Position numbers and translations under genes: made by a program. Positions 11,292-22,400 of a DNA stretch of 64,000 bases are shown here, one piece after another; the first letter of the stretch is position 1, and each line of letters starts with the position of its first letter. This DNA is from Prionace glauca (taxonomy: Eukaryota > Chordata > Chondrichthyes > Carcharhiniformes > Carcharhinidae), in NCBI GenBank assembly GCA_037974335.1, contig CM075759.1, positions 26,081,487 to 26,145,486 of the forward strand, in the 5' to 3' direction. Below the pieces are notes generated by a model. The model worked only from the letters and a program-made list of their open reading frames with translations. It had not been told where the DNA came from and searched no databases.

Positions 11292-11589
11292 AAATATGAT
11301 ATAGAAAACGAAATTTTCATTAATCTCCAACAATTCCTGTACTTCTCAATGCCACACAAGGTCACCTTTCAAATATGTCCTTGTTTATGAACACCTACAC
11401 CAATGTGTGAATAAAGAAATTTATAAGGAAAACAGAACCAACGTAAAAAAAAAATCCGTATTGCTATCTTGAGAATCCATGGGTTTCCCATGTCTCCAAC
11501 TCAGTGGTGGACCAGTCATCAAGGTTCGACCCACTTACCTCAACGGTTCCGGTTTGATTCACAGTCAGTTAATATGGATCAATTCATTG

Positions 11590-11962
11590 TTCACCACACA
11601 GAGAACAGGTGAATAGTTTTGCCCCAGTGTGAGTTGGCATAACATAAAGGTTCATGATGGGGGATATAGGAGGAATGTCCGAGGTAGATTCTTCACTCGG
11701 AGAGTGGTTGGGGTGTGAAATACACTGCCTGCTGTGATAGTGGACTCGGACACTTTAAGAACTTTCAAGCGGTTATTTGATAGGTACATGGAGCACTCAG
11801 GAATGACAGGGAGTGGGATAGGATGATTTTGGGTTTGGACAATACTCGACACAACATCGAGGGCAAAAGGGCCTGTAATGTTCTGTTTTCCTATGTGAGC
11901 TCGCCGGTGTTTCAGCATATAGGATGAATCAGTGAATCCCTGCAGTGATCACAGAAGGGTCT
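11590..11962 (-). pseudogene. C2H2 zinc-finger relic interrupted by a LINE tail
   Basis: On the minus strand 11962-11895 reads FCDHCRDSLIHP then, after a frame change, MLKHRRAH, the CX2C...H...H pattern of a Kruppel-type finger. Beyond the LINE, 11640-11590 reads PTHTGAKLFTCSLCGE, the linker and start of the next finger. GCTCACATAGG and ACTCACACTGG near the two edges may be a degraded target duplication. Only these two partial fingers are seen. Confidence 0.6.
11650..11897 (+). mobile_element. CR1-like LINE 3' end
   Basis: GGGGGATATAGGAGGAATGT CC to CTGTAATGTTCTGTTTTCCT. Same family as 2.2 kb; inserted in the zinc-finger relic. Confidence 0.85.
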
Positions 11963-11964
11963 GG

Positions 11965-12450
11965 ATGCCCCTTCGTCAGAGCTGAAGACAAAGACATTTT
12001 GACGAGATTTATACTGTAACGGTGAGGGATACATGTGTGTGGTGGGTGACAAAGGTGTCACATACAAATACAAAAATAGGCAGAATTTCAATGGTAGTGA
12101 GAATGGCTAAGAAAGGTATTGTTGGTTGTCCATTAGGAGATCAGAATGCGTAAATGGCAGGATAAATGAAGTGTAAGAGAAGGCCCGAATGGGGTGGAGG
12201 GAGTGGGGGAAACAAGATAGAAAGTGAGATTTTAAATAAACAATGTAAAATGGAAATTATGAAGATATATAATAGTAAAAAAAAATACGATATATGAAAT
12301 GAAACAAAATAACAAGGAATGGGGTGAGGATGGAGGAAAAGAGATGCTCTGAAGTTGTTGAGCTCATTGTTCAGCCCGGAACGTAGTAAGTACCAAATCA
12401 GGAGATCAGGCAATGTTCCTCCAGTTTGCATTGGAGTACCTCCTGATACC
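11965..12450. repeat. Possible interspersed repeat
   Basis: CCCTTCGTCAGAGCTGAAGA, then GATGCTCTGAAGTTGTTGAG CTCATTGTTCAGCC and ATGTTCCTCCAGTTTGCATT GG look like dispersed shark repeats from memory. No second copy lies in the window to prove it. Confidence 0.4.
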
Positions 12451-13180
12451 AATGCTTATTGTCCCTTACATCACATTACTGATGATCAAGTGTAGACTGG
12501 TGGTTATTGGCGGTGTTAGATTTGAACTGATTTTTGTGAACTGGGCAATCTTGGGCAAATTGTACCATTGGCGGTTAGATACCAGTGTTGTGGCTGAGGA
12601 ACAGCTTAGCAAAGGTGGCAGCAAGTTCTGAAAATCATTTCTTCAGCACCATTGCCAGAATAAATTTCAGGGCTGTAGTATTTGTTCTTTCCAATGCCTC
12701 AAGTTTGTTATTTTTTATTGAAAACCTAAGGAATGATGAAGTGTATCTGTTCCATTCATTGACTACCCCACTCTGGCTCTATATTTATCTCCTTCTCTTT
12801 GGACATCTGCCTTGGCCTTTCCCTCTTTCAGCCTAACTATCCATTTCCCCTCTTTTGTATTTGTTTCTTCTATTCTCCCTGTCTGGGTGGAATTAAGTTT
12901 CATTGAATTGATTCCTGAAATGAGGTGGTTGTTGAGCTGGGAATCGATCTTGATTTTAAATGGTGGAGGAGACTCAATGGGACCTGTGATCTAATTCAAC
13001 TCCATCGACCCTGTTCAAAGCCAATACCAGCTCTGATTGCAATGACCCCTGCTGCTGTCGTTGATGGGGAGACTAAGTTTATTATAGCGATATCTGTGGA
13101 GGAGTTGGATCAAATCACCGCCCCACCACCACCCCCCCCCCCCCCGCCCCCCACTGTCAGATTTTCATTTAAATTACTTT
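12450..13180. other. Unassigned sequence with a poly-C tract
   Basis: No gene recognised. A C-rich run at 13123-13152 gives a false poly-Pro frame. Confidence 0.6.
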
Positions 13181-13360
13181 AAATGTTATGAGTACATTTG
13201 TTTAACATGTGATTACTAGAATTGAATGCAATAGAATGTATCATCATTCATTTTGATTGGAAGAACCAGCAGAAACCATGCAAAACGAGTAACTGACGGA
13301 CTTGAAACGAGTTTAGATGTTCCACCAGTTAGCCTGATCTGCATGCATGAATCACCGTGT

Positions 13361-13430
13361 GTCTGCAATGTAGTGATTATCACATTGGCCTCAGGAGGAA
13401 GGTTCCCGATTCGAAAACCTGACAGAAACA
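13361..13430 (+). pseudogene. tRNA-Val relic
   Basis: GTCTGCAATGTAGTGATTAT CACATT and GGTTCCCGATTCGAAAACCT GACAGAAACA follow tRNA-Val. The anticodon arm is scrambled and the acceptor stem mismatched. Confidence 0.6.
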
Positions 13431-13989
13431 TTCCCAAATAATTCTGATTTCAGATTTGTTCTCGTTTCGCACCAAAGATTAATTGAGCTGATGAGTTATT
13501 ATTTGGCATTTAAGACGGGAATCACAAAGTGAAGAATATTAAAGGAAGGTCTGTGATAGGGAGTAAGAAAGGATTTCCCGGGTGAACTCCAGCTCTGCTT
13601 TTCCCCAGCAGTATCACAGCTCAAACTGAGACTTCCTCAATTCCGCTTTGTTCATCTCACAATTACTGCTTTCTGAATGAAGTCAAATAGTTTAGTGTTT
13701 CATTCAGTGAGAAGTTTTCTTGACATTTAGCCCGAGAGTTTTATCCAGAAATGAGTGATATTTCCGTCAGTGCACACGGTTAAATCTGACCCATTACCAC
13801 CCAGATCACCATCAACATCATCAGAGCTTTACATCCTATCACTGCCTTTCACTATCTGTGTTTGTTCTCAGCCTGTTGCCCCTGTGACATTTCCAGTTCG
13901 GAAGCAAAACTACAAATTCTCACTCCACTGATGCTGACAGAATTGCTTTCGACCAGGCAGCAATTCAGGATTGCTCATCACAAACATTA

Positions 13990-14160
13990 TTTGCAACCTC
14001 ACTGTGCTAGGGACCTGTGGGTCATTTGCACGTTTCCCCCGTGTATGTGTGGGTTTTTTTCCGGTTTCCTTCCCCAGTCTGAAAGATGTGCTGGGTTAGG
14101 GGGCATTGGGCTGTGCTTAAGTTCTCCCTCAGTGTTACCCCAACAGGAACGTGGAGACTA
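13990..14160 (+). mobile_element. tRNA-derived SINE fragment
   Basis: TGGGTCATTTGCACGTTTCC CCCGTGTATGTGTGGG and TCCGGTTTCCTTCCCCAGTC TGAAAGATGTGCTGGGTTAG are the SINE body also seen at 44.0-44.2 kb. Confidence 0.75.
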
Positions 14161-14399
14161 GGGGAATTCTCACAGTAACATCAATGCAGTGTTAATGTGA
14201 GCTGACTTATTAGTGACACTAATAAATAAAACATTATTTGTTAATATATCGAAACCAGCCTGCGAACCTGCAAGCACTGAACACGAATCACTAACGCACC
14301 AAAATGGCACGGTGTTTAGGAAAATTACAAAATAATTGAGATGCAGGGGTACAAGGTCAGAGCTCATTGAAAGTGGAGTTATAGGTGGGCTTGATGGTG

Positions 14400-14985
14400 A
14401 ATAAGGCATTCGACATGCTTAGTTTCATTGGCGGGAGCATTGAATGCAGGCGTTGCACTAGATATTGGAATACTGTGTACAGTCCTGGTCACTATTATAG
14501 AGAGGATATTATTAAACAAGAAAGAGTGCAGAAAAAAAAAACATGAATGTGCTCCCGGGACTTGATGGTTTGACTTATAAGGAGTGGTTGGATAGACTTT
14601 TTTTTTCTGGAGTGCAGGAGGTTCAGTGGTTATCTTGTAGAGTTTTATAAAGTAATATGGGGCGCATATCAGTTAGATAGTGCATATCTCTTCCCACCTG
14701 CATTGGTGTCTAAATGTAAAGAGCTGAACGTGAGAAGGGAGAGATATAAAATAGTCCAGAGGGACTTTTTTTTTTCGTACAAAGGTTCGTGAATGTCTGG
14801 AACAAGCTGCCAGAGCTAGTGGTATAGGCGGGTATAATTTTGTCTTTAAAAAACGCTAGCTATTTAGGAACATGGCCAAACGCGGGTAATAGGTACCATT
14901 TTAGTAGTTTAAAAAGGGAGGCATCGATATGTCGGGCCGAATGGCCTGTTTCAATGCAGTAAAACTCTGTGACTGAATGACTTTG
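14400..14985 (+). mobile_element. Old CR1-like LINE 3' fragment
   Basis: GAATACTGTGTACAGTCCTG GTCAC, CTCCCGGGACTTGATGGTTT, GAATGTCTGGAACAAGCTGC CAGAG and the tail GTCGGGCCGAATGGCCTGTT T. Diverged, no long frame. Confidence 0.85.
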
Positions 14986-14999
14986 TTTCATCTTCCTGA

Positions 15000-16460
15000 T
15001 TCTCCCAGATACTGATTACAGATGAGTCAGCCTCCGATTTAAATGGATGAAGGAGATATCATTATGCTGGGTTGTAAAATGCGATTGGTTGAGTAACATA
15101 TCAGGAATTATGATTGCTGTGTGTTTACTGAACGTAATTGATTTTTTAAACTAATATGAGGAGGGAATGATCGATAAGAATATCTATAATTGATCTGTTA
15201 TTGATTGTACACGTTAGATTGATCGGAAAGTCCTGTGCTCTGTAGCACAGCCACTTAACCCTTTCTGTCATCTCCCAGAAGCTGCTTGTTGTGTTTTTGT
15301 TTTAAATAAATATTACGTCTTTATAGAGATATATCGGCCACGTGATTTTATATTCTCTGTAGTTAAAGACAGTATTGGTCACCTCAAATTAACCCATAAC
15401 ACTAGCCATAATTTGGAAATGTGTAATTTATTATGTTCTTATGTGAAATCCGCCTCAATCTTTTGGTTTAACCTGATGGTTTGCATCTCTATTCTGTCTG
15501 TGTTTTCTATCTAGCTTGTGGTATGGCTGTCTTGAAAGTATTTCATCGGACTATGTACAGAGAAACTCACTCGGTTTACCCACGTTGTAGTGACTCTGAT
15601 AGAGTTTTCAAGGGGCAGGGAAAGGAAACTGTTTCCTCCCAAACACGATCCTGCGCCGCCCTCTGATGAAGCAGAACCTTTGCTGTTTAGAATTACCTGA
15701 AACTCGGTCAGTGACAGACCAGTTTATGCGCGAAATCACCGAGGTTCTCCACATTCTTCACTCATTCAGTCTCTGGATTTTATCATAAAAAGGCAGAGAC
15801 GAAGGTGTTTGTACACAGACTGGCCACTGGATGGCGGAGTGACTCTTTCACTGAACGGCTTTGCGTTCAACCACATCCAACAAATGACTAGGGGAACATT
15901 CCTGTCTGGGAAAAGGGGGAAACCCTATAATAGGGAAAATGGGGCGGAGGTGATGGGTTCGGAGAACAGAATGAAGCCAAGCCAGAGATGGTTAAAGTTT
16001 AATTCAATATTTATTTCAAAAATTCAGAGAATAATTTACAGCAAAATTATTTTTTTAAGACACGAAAAAGAACACAGCAATCGAGCTTCACATTGAGAAC
16101 AGAACACATGCACAGAGAATCCGTCAATATTTGTACATCTGTTCCATACACCAGAAAGGGAAAACAGGACATTAATAGAATGAGGAATTAACAAGTGTGA
16201 ATAAGGAATTAGAAATGTTTCTTATTTATATATGAATTTTAAACTGCGGGAAAACTATTAATCACAATTAAATTTATAAGAAAAATGTGTCATATATTTT
16301 TCATATAAAATTGAAATAAGGTCTATGAGTGCTTCAGTTTCAGATTCAGAATGATAAACGGTAAGAATTTTACTGATAGAATCACCAAGAGGAGATATTG
16401 TACATGAGCCACACAGAGATCTTGATAATCAGCTGAGGGAAATCTGCAGCGTCCAAAATA
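15000..16460. other. Flank and presumed 3' UTR of membrane IgM
   Basis: The part nearest 16468 is presumably the membrane-form 3' UTR. Beyond about 16 kb no gene or known repeat is recognised. Confidence 0.45.
16010..16015 (-). promoter_or_regulatory. Candidate poly(A) signal for membrane IgM
   Basis: An AATAAA hexamer on the coding strand lies about 450 nt beyond the TM2 stop. Other A/T-rich hexamers occur nearby, so this is only the best-looking candidate. Confidence 0.4.
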
Positions 16461-16467
16461 CAACCCA

Positions 16468-16476
16468 TCATTTGAT
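16468..16476 (-). CDS. IGHM: IgM membrane exon TM2 (last codons and stop)
   Basis: Acceptor TTTATTTTACAG is followed by ATC AAA TGA. After TM1 the chain therefore ends VK-IK-stop, the very short cytoplasmic tail expected of membrane IgM. The TM1-TM2 intron is 140 bp. The exon continues as 3' UTR; an AATAAA on the coding strand at 16015-16010 is a candidate poly(A) signal. Confidence 0.85.
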   Translation of the reverse strand: MK

Positions 16477-19400
16477 CTGTAAAATAAAGATACAATAATT
16501 AAGCAGATGTTTATGATGTGGGACATTAATGTTAGAGTTTTTAATCAGTGAAACATTGAGAGATTTTTCAAATCCATTCTGCCAGTGTGAAATGTGACTG
16601 AATTGAATCATCTCACCTTCACCAGAGTGACGGCAGTGCTGTAGAAAATGCTCAGGAAGAACAGGAGGATGAACGTGGAAGCGGTTGTCCAGATGTTGCT
16701 GTTATCATCCTCATTGTCTTCAATCCAGTTGCGGTCGGTGAGGTCTAGGGGCGGAGACCAGAAATTGAAATTAGATTATTTTATTTATCCAGGGATTTTT
16801 TTTTTCTTTTCCCTGCTCTCCTTCATAAACTGTTAATGTATTCTCTGTATAATTTTCAATGTCGATCTACGCAACACGGTTTCATTAAAGGGAAGTCGTG
16901 TCTGACAAATTTACTGGAGTTCTATGAGGATGTGTCTAGGGCAGTGGATGGAGGAGAGCCGGTGGATGTGGTCTTTCTGGATTTTCAGAAGGCGTTTGAC
17001 AAGGTACCTCACAAGAGGTTATTGCAGAAGGTCAGGGGACATGGAGTTGGGGGTAGGGTGTTAGCGTGGATAGAGGATTGGTTGTCAAATAGGAGGCAGA
17101 GAGTGGGGGTCAATGGATGCTATTCGGATTGGCGGTTGGTGACTAGTGGGGTGCCCCAGGGGTCAGTGCTGGGGCCTCAGCTATTTACCATTTATATCGA
17201 TGATCTGGAGGAGGGAACCGAGTGCAGGGTGTCGAAATTTGCTGATGACACCAAGATTGGGGGAAAGGCAAATTGTGCGGAGGGTGTGGAGAGTCTGCAG
17301 AAGGATCTAGATAGGCTGGGCGAATGGGCCAGGAAATGGCAAATGGAATTTAATGTTGGCAAGTGTGAGGTGGTCCACTTTGGTAGGAGGAATGGGAGGA
17401 AGGACTATTACTTACGGGGCGAAAAACTGCAGCAGGCGACGGTGCAGAGGGACCTCGGGGTCCTTGTGCATGAGTCGCAAAAACCCAGCTTGCAGGTGCA
17501 GCAGGTGGTCAGGAAGGCGAATGGGATGCTGGCCTTCATAGCGAAGGGGATTGAATATAAAAGTAGGGAGGTCTTGCTGCAGCTGTATAGGGCTTTGGTG
17601 AGGCCGCAGCTGGAGTACTGTGTGCAGTTTTGGGCGCCGCACCTGCGCAAGGATGTTTTGGCCCTGGAGGGAGTGCAGAGGAGGTTTACTCGGCTGATAC
17701 CGGAGTTGAGGGGATTGAGCTATGAGGAGAGGCTGAATAAACTAGGCTTGTACTCGTTAGAGTTTAGAAGAATGAGGGGAGATCTCATTGAGACATATAA
17801 GATGATGAATGGGATGGATAGGATAGAGGTGGAGAGACTGTTCCCGCTCAAAAAAGACAGTAGGACTAGGGGGCACAGCCTCAAGATAAAGGGGGGGCGG
17901 TTTAGAACAGAGTTGAGGAGGAAATTCTTCACTCAAAGGGTGGTGAATCTCTGGAATTCTCTGCCCGTTGAAGTGGTGGAGGCTGCCTCGCTAAATATTT
18001 TTAAGAAACGGGTTGATGGGTTTTTGATAAGAGAAGGGATTAAGGGTTATGGGGAGAGGGCGGGAAGGTGGAGCTGAGTCACGACAGATCAGCCATAATC
18101 TTATTGAATGGCGGGGCAGGCTCGAAGGGCCAGATGGCCTACTCCTGCTCCTATTTCTTATGTTCTTATGTTCTTATGTACTCTTACATTCAGGACACTC
18201 AATCACCGACCTCCGTAACTATGTTCACACTTGATATTTATGCACATTCCTTGGACAGTCCATGTCAGAAAGCACTGAAGATGTTTTCTTGAGTATGAGT
18301 TCATTTTTGATCAATTTGGCACTATCCCTCATTGAAGAATATTATGACTGAACGCTCACTGATCAATGATTGTTTCCAAAGATGGTGACTGACATGTAAA
18401 CTGTGAATATTGTTGTTTAAGAGCCGGGATGTAATTTCTGATCTCTTATTTGTGGTTGAAATTGTAAGTAGATCACTAGCTTAATTTAGTCTTTCCACGT
18501 GTTTTTGGTGCAATGTACATTGGGCGAGTTGTCGGTAGATATGTCCATTAAAATTCATGTTTAAATTTTACTTTTATCGTTTACGTTATTTAAGATTTTG
18601 CATTTGTGTGCGTGTGCATGATCATCTCGTGCTCTGCATTAATCTTTGGCTCTGAGTTAATACATATACAAGAGCGTTAATGTACGCATTCATTTGCCTG
18701 TATTTGTTGATTTGTGTAGTTTTGTGTTTGCATCTGAGTGTGTATTTTATTTTTCTGGTATTGTGTGTATATGACTCTATTATTATGTTAAGTGCATGTA
18801 TAATTATTCATGCCACTCTTAATCGGTGCACATGTGCCTCTATCTATGACTATGTCTGAATTTCTGTCATTCTAGTAAGATTTGATTCCCTTTCTGTGTG
18901 CGTCTGTTTCCCAATTTGTCTGTGTGTATCTGTTAACATGTATGTATGTATATACGTGTTGATAGTTCTTCATAACGATATCTTTATTCGTGTTTGTGTT
19001 TCGATATGTAGTAATGTGTGCTGTGGTATTCTGTTCTGTATGAGCATGTTAATGTTTGTGTCCACATGTTTGCGTGCAAATGTTTTGCTGTCCATTCATC
19101 TATATGCAGCGTGCTTATTTGTTTATATGCATTTCCAAATATATGTGTTAATGTGTATAACATTGTCTGTGTCTTTATGTATACCCCTGTCAGCGAATGT
19201 GTGCTAATATATATACTTATTTGAGTATATGTATGTGTTTGTGCATTTACGTGGGTCTACATGCACGTGTATCTATCTGTCGATGTATGTATGCGTTTGT
19301 GTCTGGGTCTGTGTACCGATTCACAGAAGTGTATGCACTTGTGTCTTTTATGTGTACTTGTGTAAGTGCTTTTGTACATACTTGTTTGTGTGCGTATGCT

Positions 19401-22400
19401 GTTGTTTTAGTGCCTGTTTGTACAAGTTTGAGTCTACATATTCGTGTGTGTGTGTTTACGGCTACACCTGTTTTTCTAATTGTGATAGTTTTGTTTAGTA
19501 TTGTCAGTGTGTTTGTTTTTTAACTGTTGCTTCAAGTTTCACCGGCAATTGTTAACTGAACGTGATCCAAACAATCCGAACAATGGAACACATTTTCAGA
19601 CTTTGCTGTTTAAATGTCTTTTATGTGAGTGCCACGGTGATATCAGGAGAGTGAATGAAATAATTCATTGATGCATCTCAGAATCATCAGGCACAAAACA
19701 GTGAAAACCGGGGAGGATTCTATTACTTGTTTAAATTTGTATTATGGGAAATCAATGCCAGCACACGATTAACAGGAACAAGAGTGTTGAAACATTTTTG
19801 AATTATGTTGCATAAATATATATGCATATATTAATTTATGTGTATTATATACTTCAGTGATACTTTCATAATGATAATGATACTTCAAAATCTGTAGCAA
19901 AAAAATGAAGCTAATTTGTACTGTTGACAACTAACTCCTTATTGTAGAGAGTCATTCCCTACCAAGCACGCTACTTATGAGAGGGTGGAGAGTGAGCTCA
20001 TAGTTTACCTCTCTCTACCCTGTGATACAATGCCCCTGATGGTTCTAACCACTGAGGACGTGGAGGTGAGTGGATTAAATAATGGCATTCCTCCTCTTTT
20101 CATTGAGGAAGTTGTGGTATATGGTTTAGTTATTGATCCTCCCCTGTCTTTGTTGGGTGAGTAGGAATCCAGGATGTTAACAATTTCACTCCCCCTCAAT
20201 CTGATTGGGGATTATTTCTTCATGTCTATGCGTGACCTTCACTTCAGTTCCCAGTGGGTGTGATGCAGCAGCTTAAAGCTGACATGAAAGGGTAAAGGCA
20301 TGGACAATGAGAGAAACAGAAACACCGAGATCTAAATATTGAGAATGTTTGACGCAAATGTTGAAATTGTCGGATTTTTCCTCAGGGAGGAAAGTCGGTG
20401 ATGACATTTTGGGGAATCCCGTAATACATGTGCTCTACCCTGTCTCTAAGACAGGGTGGATCTGAGCTGGGCGCATTGGTTCAACAAGACTTCGGTCTGA
20501 GGCCTGAAAGTACCTGACTCAAACCAAAAAATATCTACTGTAAGGAAAACTGAAAATCAATCAATAAAGCGATTGGGTATTTCATTTATCGTTAGAGGAA
20601 AATGATTTTATTCTTTTTATTGTAGTTTTTAATGTAACCGAGTGATTCTCATTGACATGAATTAATAGTGTCCATCAGCGCAAGAGAAATGTTCACAAAA
20701 CTGGGTTTACCGCTGGATTTGTCAACTGTTCTGTTGATGATCTTCAAGGGGATGGCTTCATGTCCCACCACACAGGAGTAAGAAGCGCCGCTGGACCATT
20801 CCTCTGCTGCAATGGATAACAGGCTGTACATGAAGAAGGAGCTATCGCCGTTCTCCGCCACCACCTCGGTGTTCCTGTAGTTCCCGGGATTCACCGGCTT
20901 GTCGTTGACGGTCCACTTGACGAAGATCTCTCGGGGGGAGAAACCTCTCACTAAGCAGCTGAGGGAGATGAATCTCTGAGCGGAGATTTCTTCTGCCGAG
21001 GGCAGGAGGACAGAGACGACCGGTTCCCGCGGATTGGTTTCTGCAGAACATGTATAATAAATATCAATAAACTGGAGAATTCTGGAGACAATAAAACCGC
21101 TGGTGAGATCTCAGGAAAATGTGCTTCGCTTCTGATTTTAAATGTTTCCATTTTTCACTTCCAGCTTGGAGGGGAGGTGAACACAACTGTTTTCTCAAAT
21201 TACTCAGGGGGGCTGACTGAGAAGTTTCAGAAATTTTACAGCACAGAATCAGGCCATTCGGCCCAACTGATCTCCTTTCCTTTTTGATTTCCTAGTTTTG
21301 ATGCAGCACATCAGGCTCCTCCCTTCTTCTTCGATCTAAATCCAGTAACATCGACTTTAGTTCGCTTTTCATTCATCAACACATCAAACTCCCCATAAAA
21401 ATATCAATCGGCCCAGAGTCGTTTAGTTCAGGGAAGACCATTAATGCACTGAATACTAAATATTGACGAGTACACTTTCACTGGAGATGGACACAGTGAT
21501 GCATTTACATAGAAACACAGAACATTATAGCACAGTACAGGCCCTTCGGCCCTCAATGTTGTGCCAAGCAATGTCCGAACCCACAATCAAGCTATCCCAC
21601 TCCCTATCATTCTGGAGTGCTCCATGTGCCTATCCAATAACCGTTTGAAAGTTCCTAAAGTGTCCGACTCCACTATCACAGCAGGCAGTGTATTCCACAC
21701 CCCAACCACTCTCTGAGTGAAGAATCTACCTCGGACATCCCTCCTATATCTCCCACCATGAACCTTATAGTAATGCCTCCTAGTAACAGCTACATCCACC
21801 CGATGAAATAGTCTCCGCACGTCCAATCTATCAATCTCCCTCATCATCATATAAACCTCTATTAGGTCGCCTCTCATCCTCCTCCGCTCTAAAGAGAAAG
21901 GCCCCAGCACCCTCAACCTTTCCTCATAAGACCTACCCTCCAAACCAGACAGCATCCTGGTAAGTCTCCTCTGTACTCTTTCCAATGCTTCCTCATCCTT
22001 CTTATAGTGACCTGAACTGAACACAATATTCAAATGTGGTCTCATCAAGGTCCGATATAGTTGCAGATAACTACACGACTTTTAAACTCAAACTCCCTGT
22101 CAAAACACCCTGACACACTGTAAGCCTTCACTGTTCTATCCATTTGAGAGGCAATTTTCAGAGATCTGGGGATATGAATCCCAAGATCTTCCGGGTCCTC
22201 CACATTGCTCAGAACCCTGCCATTGACCCTACATTTATTGTTTCCATCTCTCAGCTCACCTGTTTCCTTGTGGATAGATGTTCTTAGAGGAGTCGGCAGA
22301 TCCTGATGGCTCACCAAACACTCAAACACAGCTGCACTCAGCCAGGCTTGTGTAGAGATGTGTAATTTGCTGATCACGCTGTCAGGATCCGCTCCGGGCT

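Noticed and set aside
18896-19523. Cys/Val-rich frames of about 100 codons in the GT-rich block
   Set aside because: Low-complexity translation with no family features.
20464-20527. Possible tRNA-Met relic in the CH4-TM1 intron
   Set aside because: Loose similarity in the D and anticodon regions, but stems do not pair well and the T loop motif is lost.
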